64,000 nt of DNA from Amoebophrya sp. A120 (taxonomy: Eukaryota; Sar; Dinophyceae; Syndiniales; Amoebophryaceae): NCBI GenBank assembly GCA_905178155.1, contig CAJINV010000004.1, positions 1 through 64,000 on the forward strand, read 5' to 3'. Both the position numbers and the translations under genes were made by a program. The notes beneath the pieces were generated by a model that saw nothing but the letters and a program-made list of their open reading frames with translations, was not told the origin of the DNA and made no database searches. This document shows, in pieces, positions 1-9,284 of the stretch (within the stretch, counting starts at the first letter, position 1; every line of letters starts with the position of its first letter).

Positions 1-1
1 C

Positions 2-3000
2 GCGAAAGTGGCGTTGTTTTGGCTTCTGAATCCAACCGCACGGGAAGATCCAGAATGGAAAGCGAAGTTCACTCAAATGGGTAAGGAGCTGGCAGAAATG
101 GTGGATGACGACCAAGCCTTCGAAGATGAAGCCGAGATGGAAGGGAAAATTTCAGCGGTGCGAAAACTTGGCGCGCCGCAATGCGAAGACGCAGGGCTGC
201 AAACCGCGCTCCTGTGTGTGGACCCCGAAGGACCAGATGCACATGTCGCCACAAACGGCAGGGTCCGCAGCTTGTGTTGGGCAAACACCACCCACGCCTG
301 TGTGCGGGCGGCGAAGAACGAAAAGAAGCAAAAAACCAGTAGCAGTTCTAGCAGCGCCGGCGCCCAGAAGCCGAAGGAGGAGGAAAGCAAAATCAAGCCC
401 ACCTACGGCGGACGCGGCAGGGTGGACTGGGAAGAAATTTTCGATGAACCGACAGCGGTGATTCGCCCAAAGCGCCTCTACACCAAGCGCGACGTGCAGG
501 TCAAGTCGGGGCATGAGTACTTCAACTATGTGCTTGATGTGGAAGTCACGCAGGGCGGAAAAACAGAAAAGATCACGCGCTGGATCGGCCGGAATAAGTA
601 CAAGAAGCTCGACAAAAATCTATCCGACGAGCAGGCTACAAAAATGGCTTACGAGGAGGCGCTTGCGTTTTTGCGGAAAGCCGTTGGCTTGCGGTGGGCA
701 GAGGAGCAGAAGCAGCTCGAGCACGGATACCACGGGGACGTAAACCATAACTTCATTATCCTCGATCCGATTGCAAGCGAAACGAACAACCCGGTCCCGC
801 AATTCGCAAACGACTTCACCTGCCGCAATGTGATGTTCAAAGACCAAAACTACTGCGACAACTACCTGATTCTGCGCGAAACAGTCAACTGCACTTACGC
901 ACGCTGCAGGGGTCACGGCGACGTCGTGCTGCACAAGCCCTCAGAAAACGACGATTTTACGCCGCTGCACGATGTTGGCGTCCCTGTGGAAAGCGAGTTG
1001 AAGTGGACAACAGCAAATAAAGAGCTCCATGAAAAAGTTGCTCTTCCGCTCCTGCAGCGCTGGTTTGGTAAACAGGCCGCAGACGGCGATGACATTCCCT
1101 CCGGAGACTCCAAGCCCGACGGGGAGAAAGCCGTGCCGCCGCTGCCACAGGAAAATCTGATTCCGCGCGAGGAGGGAGTACAAGCCAGTCCCGCTGCTGT
1201 GCAACAGCAGGCTGCCGCAAACGAGCCTGCGCAGCCTAAGCCGCATGAAGAACCCGCTGCACCTGCGCCACAGGAAAAACGGCAACCCGACGCCGAGGCA
1301 CAGGTCGAGGACCTTGCGCAGGAAGAGCAGGCAGAAAGCGATACTCCGGCAGATAAAATTTACAAGTACAATTACCGCGGACACCGTGTCCCGGACGAGT
1401 TTGTTTTCAAAACAGCAACCGAGGGGCAGAAATATTCCGACCCGTTCCCACCGATGAAGACGAAAAACACCTTCTTTGTCGCAGGGATAAACGCCGGCTC
1501 GGATGACCTGCACTTTGGCGGCGCAGGCTTGAACAAACGCTTCCAGGAGGTCCTCGGAGATAAGAAAACCAGCACCCTCTGGGACGTCGCAGCGCAGAAA
1601 AAATTCCACATCGAGCTCGAGAAAAAGCTGCTCGCGCAACCAGGTGAAGTGTTCTCCTGCGACGACAAGGAATTCCTCGAAAAATTCAGCAAGCGGTTTG
1701 CGGTCGGGATTGCAACAGGAGGTAAATCGCGAACAGCAACAGTCTTCCTGTCTGCAGAAAAATCAGACCGGTTCCGCGTCATGGTCTACGCCGTTGGCCC
1801 ACGCGGAGAAATTTGCTCGAAAGAAAGCTTCTTGGCAGGAATACGGCTTACGACAAAGCATATTGTGAACGTGATCCACCACTATAACGACTACGCGCAG
1901 CGGAAGATCAAAACAGTACGGATGCCACTTTTGTCGGGCGGGCTCTACCGCAAACCGCGAACCAGCCCGGCGAAAATCGCAGATGCGATTCTGGAAACGT
2001 TCCTTGAAGAGTACAGCAAAATTGAAAAGAAAAACCGCTTCACCGTCGAGTTCGCCATCGCAGAAAATGCGTTCTCCGAGGCCTATCGTGAAAACAGGGA
2101 GATCATCGTCAGCAAGAACGCCAAGTCGGTGTGTTCTCTTGGCGCAGGCGCGGTCCGTGCGGCAAGCAAAAAGAAAAAGAAACCGCTGCTACCGGACTTT
2201 GGCCTCGACTTTGGCGATGAAATCGACCTCAGTCTCTTCCCCGTCGAAAGCAACCTGCAGCAGGACGAGGAAATAGAAGCGGGCGGCCATACGCTACAGG
2301 AATCACTTGAACCGCTCATCTACGAAGCGGTCGACACCGAGCAGGAAAGAATACTACGATCGCTGCCCGAGATGTTAAATGCTGGTCGGCTGTTCTCTGT
2401 GCCAGCTGCGCAGGGAAACGAGCCCACCGTCGTCGGGTACGTGCAAACGGGAATTTGCCTTGTGGTTAGCAAATCGCACACGAAAATCACCAGCATCTTC
2501 GGCCTCCCGCAAACCAACAGTGCCATCACAGTGCCGGCGCGTTTCGCGCACAAAGCAGTTCTGGTACTCGCCAAGGAGCTCGAGGATGGAGACCCAACAA
2601 ACGCATCCACGGCGCGAAACATCGAGGCGTCGTGCTTTCTAAACGGGCTTTTCCGCAACAGCGTCGTGCAGCACCAGAAAAACTGCAAGCAGTTCGGCTT
2701 TATGTGCCAGCATCTTTCGGGAAACGAAGAGGAGCTGACGGCGGCGCAGAAGCGACAAACGGCGGTCTTGAAGAACTTCACCATTTGTGCGGGTGTCATG
2801 CTGTACAAGGGAAAAATCTATATTCCGCGAGTAGAGCTCGAGATCGACAGTAAATTCTTCAACAACAAAACGCGTATGAGAATCTACGTCGTTGTGCGCG
2901 TCCACAGGAGGTGGGCGCTGCACAGTAAAATCAGAAGAACCAAGCAAATGGTAAAGGAGTACTTCAACTGGCCGGGGCTGCAGGAAACCGTCGAACTGGT

Positions 3001-4183
3001 AGTGAAAACCTGCGTGCAGTGCCGACTGAAACATGCCGCAGAAGAGCCCATCGCTGCGTACACGCCGAATCGCCAGCCAAAAAGGCTGTTCCAAAGCTTT
3101 GTCTTCGACCACATCACGGACTTACCAGAAAGCGAAGACGGGTACAAAAACATCCTCCGCGTCCGAGAAAAACTAGTCGACCTTGGCTGGCTGATACCAA
3201 CAAAAACGAGGGAGCCACAGGAAGCTTGGGATGAGATGTGGAAGTTCGTCTGGGCGCAAGTAGGCTGCCCGGACGACACGGCCGCGGACAACGCGTTCAA
3301 TTCACTTGTCGCGTCCTTTGCGGACATGGGCACACTGCACAACCACGGTAGAGCAAACGAGCCACGCGACCAGAACCAGGCGGAGCGACCGAATAAGGAG
3401 GAGAAAGACCGCCTGTTCAAAGTGTGCTCGCGCTTCCCCAAGACGTGGCCGAGAATTCTTCCTCTGCTGCAGCTGATCGACAGAAACGCGCCCCGACGCA
3501 AACTGAACGGGCGCTCCCCTGCAGAAGCCTCCTGCGGACAGAAACTCTGCCTTCCCAACGCGCAGATCTTCTCCGCCCTCCACCAAGGACGCGCGAACCG
3601 CGACGAAGTGATGGAGTCGCTGCGAGAATTCCGAGATGGGATTGTGGAAAATGCAGAGAAGCACAGCATTGACAGCGCGCTTTCAGCACTAAACCGCCGG
3701 GGCACGCTAGCGAAAACGGAGATCTGCGCGGGAGACTTGGTAATAAAAAGGAGTGACGCGACAAGCAAACCGACGCTGCAGTATGGCCCAGACCCCGAAA
3801 AGGCAAAGGTCTGGATCGTAGATGAAGTTGTCGGCGAAACAACACTCAAGCTAACGGCAGCGGCCTCAATCCCGGTAGTAATCGACGGCGAGGAAGTTGT
3901 GATCAACAGCAGCAGCGACAAGCTACCGGAGGAAGAGCGGCTGCAAACGGCAACAGGCTCGGCAAGGCAATTTATCAAGCTATGGCTGGACGAGTACATC
4001 AAAATTTTCAGCAATCCGAAAAAAGTCGGCAACCAAGAGGTCTTCGGCGTAAATGTATTGAACGGGAAATTTATCATTCGGGAGGAGACGGACATCGAGC
4101 AACTCGGTAAAACCAGGCACAAGATCGACAAGAAGTACACGTACCTCGAGAAATACTTGCCCCTGAAGGCGGACTTCATCTAA
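2..4183 (+). CDS. Retroelement-like polyprotein: macro-like domain plus integrase (5' end outside window)
   Basis: Open from the left edge to TAA at 4181-4183, about 1391 residues, so the start lies outside the window. Order seen: an acidic, Ser-rich N-terminal part of unknown family (to about residue 470); a segment at about 480-700 that resembles a macro (ADP-ribose-binding) domain, with GINAGSDDLHFGGAGLNKRF near its start and a glycine turn MPLLSGGLY later; a basic KKKKK stretch; then an integrase. The integrase has an HHCC zinc-binding region (H966, H972, C1002, C1005) and a DDE core: D1034 in FDHIT, D1094 in AADNAF and E1126 in QAERPNK. A GDLVIKR motif after the core is typical of Ty3/gypsy-type integrases. 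No reverse transcriptase is visible; it may lie upstream. No introners or introns interrupt it, unlike the host genes downstream. The integrase call is strong, the macro call moderate. Confidence 0.8.
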   Translation, partial: AKVALFWLLNPTAREDPEWKAKFTQMGKELAEMVDDDQAFEDEAEMEGKISAVRKLGAPQCEDAGLQTALLCVDPEGPDAHVATNGRVRSLCWANTTHACVRAAKNEKKQKTSSSSSSAGAQKPKEEESKIKPTYGGRGRVDWEEIFDEPTAVIRPKRLYTKRDVQVKSGHEYFNYVLDVEVTQGGKTEKITRWIGRNKYKKLDKNLSDEQATKMAYEEALAFLRKAVGLRWAEEQKQLEHGYHGDVNHNFIILDPIASETNNPVPQFANDFTCRNVMFKDQNYCDNYLILRETVNCTYARCRGHGDVVLHKPSENDDFTPLHDVGVPVESELKWTTANKELHEKVALPLLQRWFGKQAADGDDIPSGDSKPDGEKAVPPLPQENLIPREEGVQASPAAVQQQAAANEPAQPKPHEEPAAPAPQEKRQPDAEAQVEDLAQEEQAESDTPADKIYKYNYRGHRVPDEFVFKTATEGQKYSDPFPPMKTKNTFFVAGINAGSDDLHFGGAGLNKRFQEVLGDKKTSTLWDVAAQKKFHIELEKKLLAQPGEVFSCDDKEFLEKFSKRFAVGIATGGKSRTATVFLSAEKSDRFRVMVYAVGPRGEICSKESFLAGIRLTTKHIVNVIHHYNDYAQRKIKTVRMPLLSGGLYRKPRTSPAKIADAILETFLEEYSKIEKKNRFTVEFAIAENAFSEAYRENREIIVSKNAKSVCSLGAGAVRAASKKKKKPLLPDFGLDFGDEIDLSLFPVESNLQQDEEIEAGGHTLQESLEPLIYEAVDTEQERILRSLPEMLNAGRLFSVPAAQGNEPTVVGYVQTGICLVVSKSHTKITSIFGLPQTNSAITVPARFAHKAVLVLAKELEDGDPTNASTARNIEASCFLNGLFRNSVVQHQKNCKQFGFMCQHLSGNEEELTAAQKRQTAVLKNFTICAGVMLYKGKIYIPRVELEIDSKFFNNKTRMRIYVVVRVHRRWALHSKIRRTKQMVKEYFNWPGLQETVELVVKTCVQCRLKHAAEEPIAAYTPNRQPKRLFQSFVFDHITDLPESEDGYKNILRVREKLVDLGWLIPTKTREPQEAWDEMWKFVWAQVGCPDDTAADNAFNSLVASFADMGTLHNHGRANEPRDQNQAERPNKEEKDRLFKVCSRFPKTWPRILPLLQLIDRNAPRRKLNGRSPAEASCGQKLCLPNAQIFSALHQGRANRDEVMESLREFRDGIVENAEKHSIDSALSALNRRGTLAKTEICAGDLVIKRSDATSKPTLQYGPDPEKAKVWIVDEVVGETTLKLTAAASIPVVIDGEEVVINSSSDKLPEEERLQTATGSARQFIKLWLDEYIKIFSNPKKVGNQEVFGVNVLNGKFIIREETDIEQLGKTRHKIDKKYTYLEKYLPLKADFI

Positions 4184-5084
4184 ACTAGCGCGGTCCTCTT
4201 CTTCTGGCAACTGCAAGACGAAAATTTTTTCCTTTTTCTTTTGTGTTTTGTATTTCGATAGTAAATTACGGGTACATAATACGATCCTGTACAGAAAATA
4301 CCGATATGAACGTAAATTTTTCGTTGTTCTCTCTACAAGAGCAAGGTTATGCCATGATCTCAGTGTATAAAAACCAACTTCTCTTCCGAAGCAAAAACTC
4401 CGCAAGCGAAGCGAGCTGCAATATCGTTTGTGTCAATGGAAAAAAAAAAAAATATTCTCGAATAGAAAGTGTGGCGCGAAAAGCCTTGTCCACCTGTGCG
4501 ATGTTGAACACAAAATCATAATCTGATCCAGTAGCACGCAAACTGCCTCTTTTCTTTCACACAAATAAAAGCAAATAAGAGAAAGATGCTACGCGTTCGT
4601 AAATTGCACACAAAATGTAGAGCTCTCCCGCAAATACGCGATTATCATAGATGCTACGCGTTCGTAAATTGCACCCAAAAAATGTAGAGCCCCGCAGCAA
4701 AAGCGAATAAATAGATGCTACGCGATCGTAAATTGTAAATTACACGTCGATCCCGCTGCGGCAAAAATGCCATGCAGCTGCAAGCACGATATAAATGGGG
4801 TCCTACCAAGCAATTTATGTAAAAAAATAAAATCAAACAAGTAGGTAGCTCTCAAACGAAGCTCTTCTTTCATGTACAAATAAATCTGGGTCCTTGCAAC
4901 AGAGCGCCGTCGCGACGCCGCCCAGGCCAAAAAATGCCTGCGGTGAACGCAACACAGCTTGCAAGAAAACTCCATGCAAACTGCCACTTATGCAAATTTT
5001 CCACACAGGGATTATAAAATTAACACTGCTAAAGTATATTAATAAATAAACCGTCCTTCACACCTCCACGTCCAAAGCCGCAAA
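4184..5084. other. AT-rich spacer after the polyprotein, with degenerate repeats
   Basis: No convincing gene. AT-rich, with an A11 tract near 4440 and three imperfect tandem units at 4584-4745. It could be the 3' non-coding part of the mobile element. Confidence 0.5.
4584..4745 (+). repeat. Three tandem units, period about 65 bp
   Basis: The core AGATGCTACGCG(T/A)TCGTAAATTG begins at about 4584, 4649 and 4713. The first two copies continue into a shared TGTAGAGC; the third is shorter and has one change in the core. Confidence 0.75.
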
Positions 5085-5600
5085 ATGGGTGACTTGCAGC
5101 AGCAGCCGACCATCAAGGACAAGAACAAGGGGAAGAGCGGCTCCGCGGACCAGGACAAGTCCAAGAAGAAGACGAAAATGACCAAAGTCCAGGGTGCCGC
5201 GGCCTCGTCCAAGCACAACCCCAACGAGTCGGAGAAAGAGAAATCGTCGGACATGGACCTGGCGGGAGCTGCCCACGCGGGCACGGCCTTGTTGGCCAGC
5301 AAAAAGGACAAGGGCCTGATTGAAAAGGAGAAGGACAGGTTGATGGAGGAGCAGGAATCGTCCCAGGCGGAAGCGGACAACACCAATGGAGAATGGGATG
5401 AAAGCGAATGGCGCCTGCAATACGATCAGTGGAGATCAGACGGCCATGAGCAACGTGAATTCTACCATAAAACGTTATGGAGTAAGAGAATTTATTTTCT
5501 CAAAAAGTTCTATAGAACCGAAAAACAGTTGACTCAGGCCGAAGAAAACGAAACTTTAACGGGTCTCGAAAAAATTAAAAATCTGATCGGAACTCCATGA
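5085..5600 (+). CDS. Lys/Glu-rich hypothetical protein, 171 aa
   Basis: ATG to TGA, 171 residues, family not recognised. The first 110 residues are highly charged (runs of KDKNK, KKKTK and SEKEK) and probably disordered; the rest (DGHEQREFYHKTLWSKRIYF onward) looks helical. It lies between two AT-rich spacers and has no introners, so it probably belongs with the upstream integrase element or a virus-like insertion rather than with host genes. The dense charged N-terminus would suit a nucleic-acid-binding or structural protein, but that is only inference. Confidence 0.5.
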   Translation: MGDLQQQPTIKDKNKGKSGSADQDKSKKKTKMTKVQGAAASSKHNPNESEKEKSSDMDLAGAAHAGTALLASKKDKGLIEKEKDRLMEEQESSQAEADNTNGEWDESEWRLQYDQWRSDGHEQREFYHKTLWSKRIYFLKKFYRTEKQLTQAEENETLTGLEKIKNLIGTP

Positions 5601-6612
5601 GGACAAATCTATTAATGAAAAATAAGGCTGTTTTTTTTTGTTTTGTAAATGTGAAAGTAAATGCTCAACCGCTCCTTCGGGAAGCACCTGGGCACGAAAT
5701 CGCACCTGTAGAAACTACATCTATTTGTCGAAGTCTATTGCGGAATTTCACCATTACAAAATAGGAGTAAGCAAACTGTTTGTCATGTTCCTCTGCCAGA
5801 ACATTAAATCGGCCACATAACTGCACAAGGCGATTAGATAATGAAAAAGTAAGGCTTTTGCAACTTCATACACTATACGCTCTCTGTGATATGTAAAAAG
5901 CAGAGCGTTAATGTAAAAATAAAAAATAAAACCATAAAAAAGTAAAAAACAGGTAAGAAAACCCATAAAAAAAAATACTGCTTCTACACAGGCACCCGCA
6001 GTGCAACTTTTACTTCTCGAATACGGAAGTCAGGTGTTACTACAAATCGGTTCGTGCTTGTGTTTCGTTTTTTACTGAAAACAATAGCAAATAGCAATAG
6101 TCACCCCTTCTTGTTGCCACGCGGTGCTTATGCATGAAACCATGCACCGCTTGTGGTTGTCATTGGGGCAGAAAAAGTGGAAGCGTAACTACTGAACCTC
6201 CCCACAGTAGTGCTACAGAGAAAAGTAAGTATCTTAGCGTCGCTGCGTCTTCCAACATAAGTGAAAACTACAAATTACCCCTGTATTTGAAAGCGGTGCT
6301 GTCGCAAAACCGCGTGCGCCGTGGAATCATACAGGCAGAAAAGCGCATAGCTGGCGTTCGGCGGCAGGCAAAGCACACCTGCAGCCAGCCTTCGGCAGTG
6401 CAATAGCCAAACCGAAGTACGAAGTTTGTCAGTAGAGAGAGAGAACACAAGCTAGAAGACAACAAAAATTAGCGGCAGAAACAAAACTTGTATCATTGCG
6501 TCTTTGTTGTGTTTCGTAAAATCCTCGTGCTCCACCAAATTTTTTTGAACAGCGACGACTCCGTGCACAAACATTTTTTGCTTTATCTGTTGTACAGTAG
6601 GCGAGTCACAAA
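5601..6612. other. AT-rich intergenic spacer
   Basis: No ORF with convincing coding character. It has homopolymer T and A tracts (5630s, 5930-5970). A small ORF at 6134-6406 is not supported by composition or similarity. Confidence 0.45.
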
Positions 6613-7098
6613 ATGTCCGACACTATCACGAAATATGTGGATTTGTATAGCGACAAGTACGATAACAAAAATTTAGACTACTACCGTGAAAGCACTGCTC
6701 AAACTCTCTTACCTTACTCGCTAGAGGAGCGCGCAAGTTATCGTAAGCAAATAGTAGAACAGAGCGAGAAGATCTCCAAACTGCGCCTCGAAAAGGACTA
6801 TCTGAAAAAGCAGAACGGCGAGGTGTGCGCAGCGAACGAGGAACTCGGCAAGCTGCTCGACCCTCCTAGTTTTAGTTCTGGTATGCTACCGCCAACGGCG
6901 GTGATAGGTAACTTAGAACGCGAGCTGCACTATGCAAAACAGCTGCTCACAAAGTTAGGCCGCGCTCGCTACTTCAACGAGCACGAAGACCTTGTGTACA
7001 AGGTGGAGAAATTTGTAGACGAGAAATTCACGCACCGAAGCCACTTCGGCACGCCGCCCTTGCAAACCACTTTCAACACCTTCGGTGAACCCCACTAG
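6613..7098 (+). CDS. Coiled-coil hypothetical protein, 161 aa
   Basis: ATG (MSDTITKYVDLYSDKYDNKN) to TAG, 161 residues, no family recognised. Residues about 40-80 form a heptad-like charged helix (RKQIVEQSEKISKLRLEKDY), followed by a short Pro-rich segment and a second helical stretch. Only about 12 bp separate its stop from the next open frame, so it may share a transcript with the ORFs at 7.1-8.5 kb. It has no introners. Confidence 0.5.
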   Translation: MSDTITKYVDLYSDKYDNKNLDYYRESTAQTLLPYSLEERASYRKQIVEQSEKISKLRLEKDYLKKQNGEVCAANEELGKLLDPPSFSSGMLPPTAVIGNLERELHYAKQLLTKLGRARYFNEHEDLVYKVEKFVDEKFTHRSHFGTPPLQTTFNTFGEPH

Positions 7099-7110
7099 GC
7101 TACAAGTGCG

Positions 7111-8208
7111 ATGCTAAGTTTCCTCTTAGAGAGACAAGTGACTTTGTTACAACAAGAAATATACAAAATACTAATACTACGTAATTTTCTTTTTCTTTTT
7201 CAAAACAACATTCCGGTCCCGCCGCAGCGAACCGCAACAGCGACGGGCCGACAAATGCGAACTTACACTCCCACAACTAAACCGCGACTCGCAGAGCAGA
7301 AGACTAGGAACCGCTGCAACCTCGCGAGCCGCAAAGTGCAGTACTCCGACACGTGCTGGGTGCTGGACAACCTGATCGAAAGCCCCGGCGTCGGAACCGA
7401 TTGGACTTCAAGTGACGAATTGTACTACGCGCTCGAGGAAATCGCGCTCCGCGAGAAACGGGGTGCATCAACGATTTTCCGAGCGACACGCAGGGGCCCG
7501 GACACGGAAATTTCAACGTCGCTTCGGCAATTTTCAAATCCGATCCGTGGTGCATGGCAAAAACCAAAAACTACCGAGTGGCAGTTGTTACAGTCAGCGA
7601 CGGATTTGAAAACTATCTTGAAATTTTCTCGTGAGCCGGTCCTACTGCAAATAGCACGTGCGGGACCAAGCCCAGCACCACTGAAGCAAGTCTACTTCGC
7701 ATTCGAAATCGAAACGATCACGACGAAAGCAGCCCTGCAAATAGTCGCAAGCCTATACGTGGCGGCACGCGCGGCCGAAGCGCAGGCGGTGAAAGAAGTC
7801 TTCTTCCTCCGCGAGGTCGAACAACAAGTAAGCGACGCGATCCTGCACCCAGAACACAAACAGCCTCCGCTCGAGACCTGGCTGCAGAAATACCCGATCT
7901 TCTTCCGCCACTACTGCAAACTCCCCCTCTTCTTCAACGCCGATGTCAAGCGACACCGAAATCTTCAAGATCGATCCGGAATTCGCGGGTCACGCGCAAA
8001 CCCCTGGCGCACAACAAACCGCACCAAGCCCCGGGCCGCATTCGACCATGCAGCGACGAATGCCGCAACCGCTGCTGCCAGCTGGGTCAGCAAGTCAGCA
8101 GGGACAACCCGGAGCGGTGCCTGTGCACCAAGGCGGAAAAATACCAGGAAATCCGGTCGACGTGGAGTACATGAAAATGTGGTATCCCGAAACGGCTGGC
8201 AAGATTGA
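7111..8208 (+). CDS. Hypothetical protein, up to 365 aa, overlapping the next ORF
   Basis: An open frame from ATG 7111. A second ATG at 7256 (MRTYTPTTKP) is an equally plausible start, because the intervening residues are hydrophobic and low in complexity. The central part, up to about 7950, looks like a real globular protein (YSDTCWVLDNLIES, YALEEIALREK, VYFAFEIETITTKAALQIV). The last 85 or so residues are Arg/Ala-rich and lie over the next ORF in another frame, so the true C-terminus is unsure. Family not recognised. The compact, overlapping arrangement is virus- or element-like. Confidence 0.45.
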   Translation: MLSFLLERQVTLLQQEIYKILILRNFLFLFQNNIPVPPQRTATATGRQMRTYTPTTKPRLAEQKTRNRCNLASRKVQYSDTCWVLDNLIESPGVGTDWTSSDELYYALEEIALREKRGASTIFRATRRGPDTEISTSLRQFSNPIRGAWQKPKTTEWQLLQSATDLKTILKFSREPVLLQIARAGPSPAPLKQVYFAFEIETITTKAALQIVASLYVAARAAEAQAVKEVFFLREVEQQVSDAILHPEHKQPPLETWLQKYPIFFRHYCKLPLFFNADVKRHRNLQDRSGIRGSRANPWRTTNRTKPRAAFDHAATNAATAAASWVSKSAGTTRSGACAPRRKNTRKSGRRGVHENVVSRNGWQD

Positions 8209-8479
8209 AAAAGAGTTGGACGACAAGCAGGAACAGATCGCGAAATTGCAAGAGCAGGTCGAGCTGCACAAGCAGACGTCGCAGAAATTGACCCAGGCGC
8301 TGCATTCGATGGCAAGCCAGCAAATTCGAATGCAAACGCACGGGAAGATGCTTCAGCAAGAAATGCTGCAACTGTTCTATGACGATAAGATTACTAAAGA
8401 TGACTGTAAAGCAAATCCCTTGCTCCTCGACTGCTTATACAGCCAAATCTGGTATGAGTACTTTGATTACAACATTTAG
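7943..8479 (+). CDS. Gln-rich coiled-coil hypothetical protein, 178 aa
   Basis: ATG to TAG, 178 residues. It starts inside the 3' end of the preceding ORF in a different frame (266-nt overlap). The N-terminal 65 residues are Pro/Gln/Gly-rich; residues about 85-140 form a strong coiled coil (KEL/DDKQEQIAKLQEQVELHK); the C-terminus is aromatic (YSQIWYEYFDYNI). Family not recognised. The overlap suggests translational coupling, leaky scanning or frameshifting, as in compact viral or element genomes. Confidence 0.55.
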   Translation: MSSDTEIFKIDPEFAGHAQTPGAQQTAPSPGPHSTMQRRMPQPLLPAGSASQQGQPGAVPVHQGGKIPGNPVDVEYMKMWYPETAGKIEKELDDKQEQIAKLQEQVELHKQTSQKLTQALHSMASQQIRMQTHGKMLQQEMLQLFYDDKITKDDCKANPLLLDCLYSQIWYEYFDYNI

Positions 8480-9284
8480 TTTTAAAAAAATTTTTTTTCG
8501 TCTTTTCAAGTAGTAGAAAACTTTTTTCTTCAAACGGGGGGATGGATGTAGCGACGGGTGTCCATAGAAACCGTCTGTACACCATTCTCACCGTGTTCGA
8601 AGCGCAAAATAGCATTACAGATTTGCGAGGACAACATGAAAAGATCTTTTCTCCGCAACAACAAATTCCATTCAACAATAAAAATGAAGTAGATCACGAA
8701 AATCTTCTTGTGTACGAAAAAATGTAGCAACAATTTTCCAACACTAGAAATTGTAATCCGGACTTCATAGCACGCGAAATTGGCGAGGCAAAACAGTGAT
8801 GATGAATTTGTGCTGCTTCCAAAAACCATTTTGAACCCAAAAACAGTTAGGAAGTTTGAGACTACGACGTGCCGCAAACTGCATTGAGCACGCCTGTAAA
8901 TCTTGAAGTGCAACATCTGTGACAAAGCTTGAAAGTAAAACTACAATTGTGAATTCTTGTTCTCTGTGAAATCATCTTCGCGAGAAACTTGCATTCTGTG
9001 TTCCACTAAGCACTTTTGCTACAGCCAGTTGCGTGGTTTTATTCCCGCCGCGTGTATATTTCCCCGCCCGGGCAGCTCTTCGACTCCTGCGTAAGCGTAT
9101 TGAGTACGAAAAGCGATCAACCATGCGAAGAAGTTCCGCCCTTCAGACGTAGTTCTTCTGTTGCTGGAGCTGGGTGTCCTTCCGTCCCTGGAGGTGGTGC
9201 TGTTGTAACTCAAGAACTGGTGGCCCCGTAAGTCTACTATACTACTTGCGTTATTTCTACGCAGGTAAGCACTATCGTATCACT
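8480..9284. other. Spacer and probable 5' UTR of the GTPase gene
   Basis: 8480-9000 is AT-rich with no supported gene. A GC-richer stretch at 9010-9226 ends at a GTAAGT, and a polypyrimidine-free CAG at 9261-9263 could be its acceptor. Joining these in any phase meets stops before the ATG at 9285, so I read this as a spliced 5' UTR rather than coding sequence. Confidence 0.4.

Noticed and set aside
2884-4179. 431-codon open frame on the minus strand opposite the integrase
   Set aside because: It is the antisense shadow of the integrase frame; the + strand has the HHCC and DDE motifs.
9016-9226. Possible coding first exon of the GTPase gene
   Set aside because: It has no ATG in frame, and splicing to the next exon in any phase gives an early stop; kept as probable 5' UTR.
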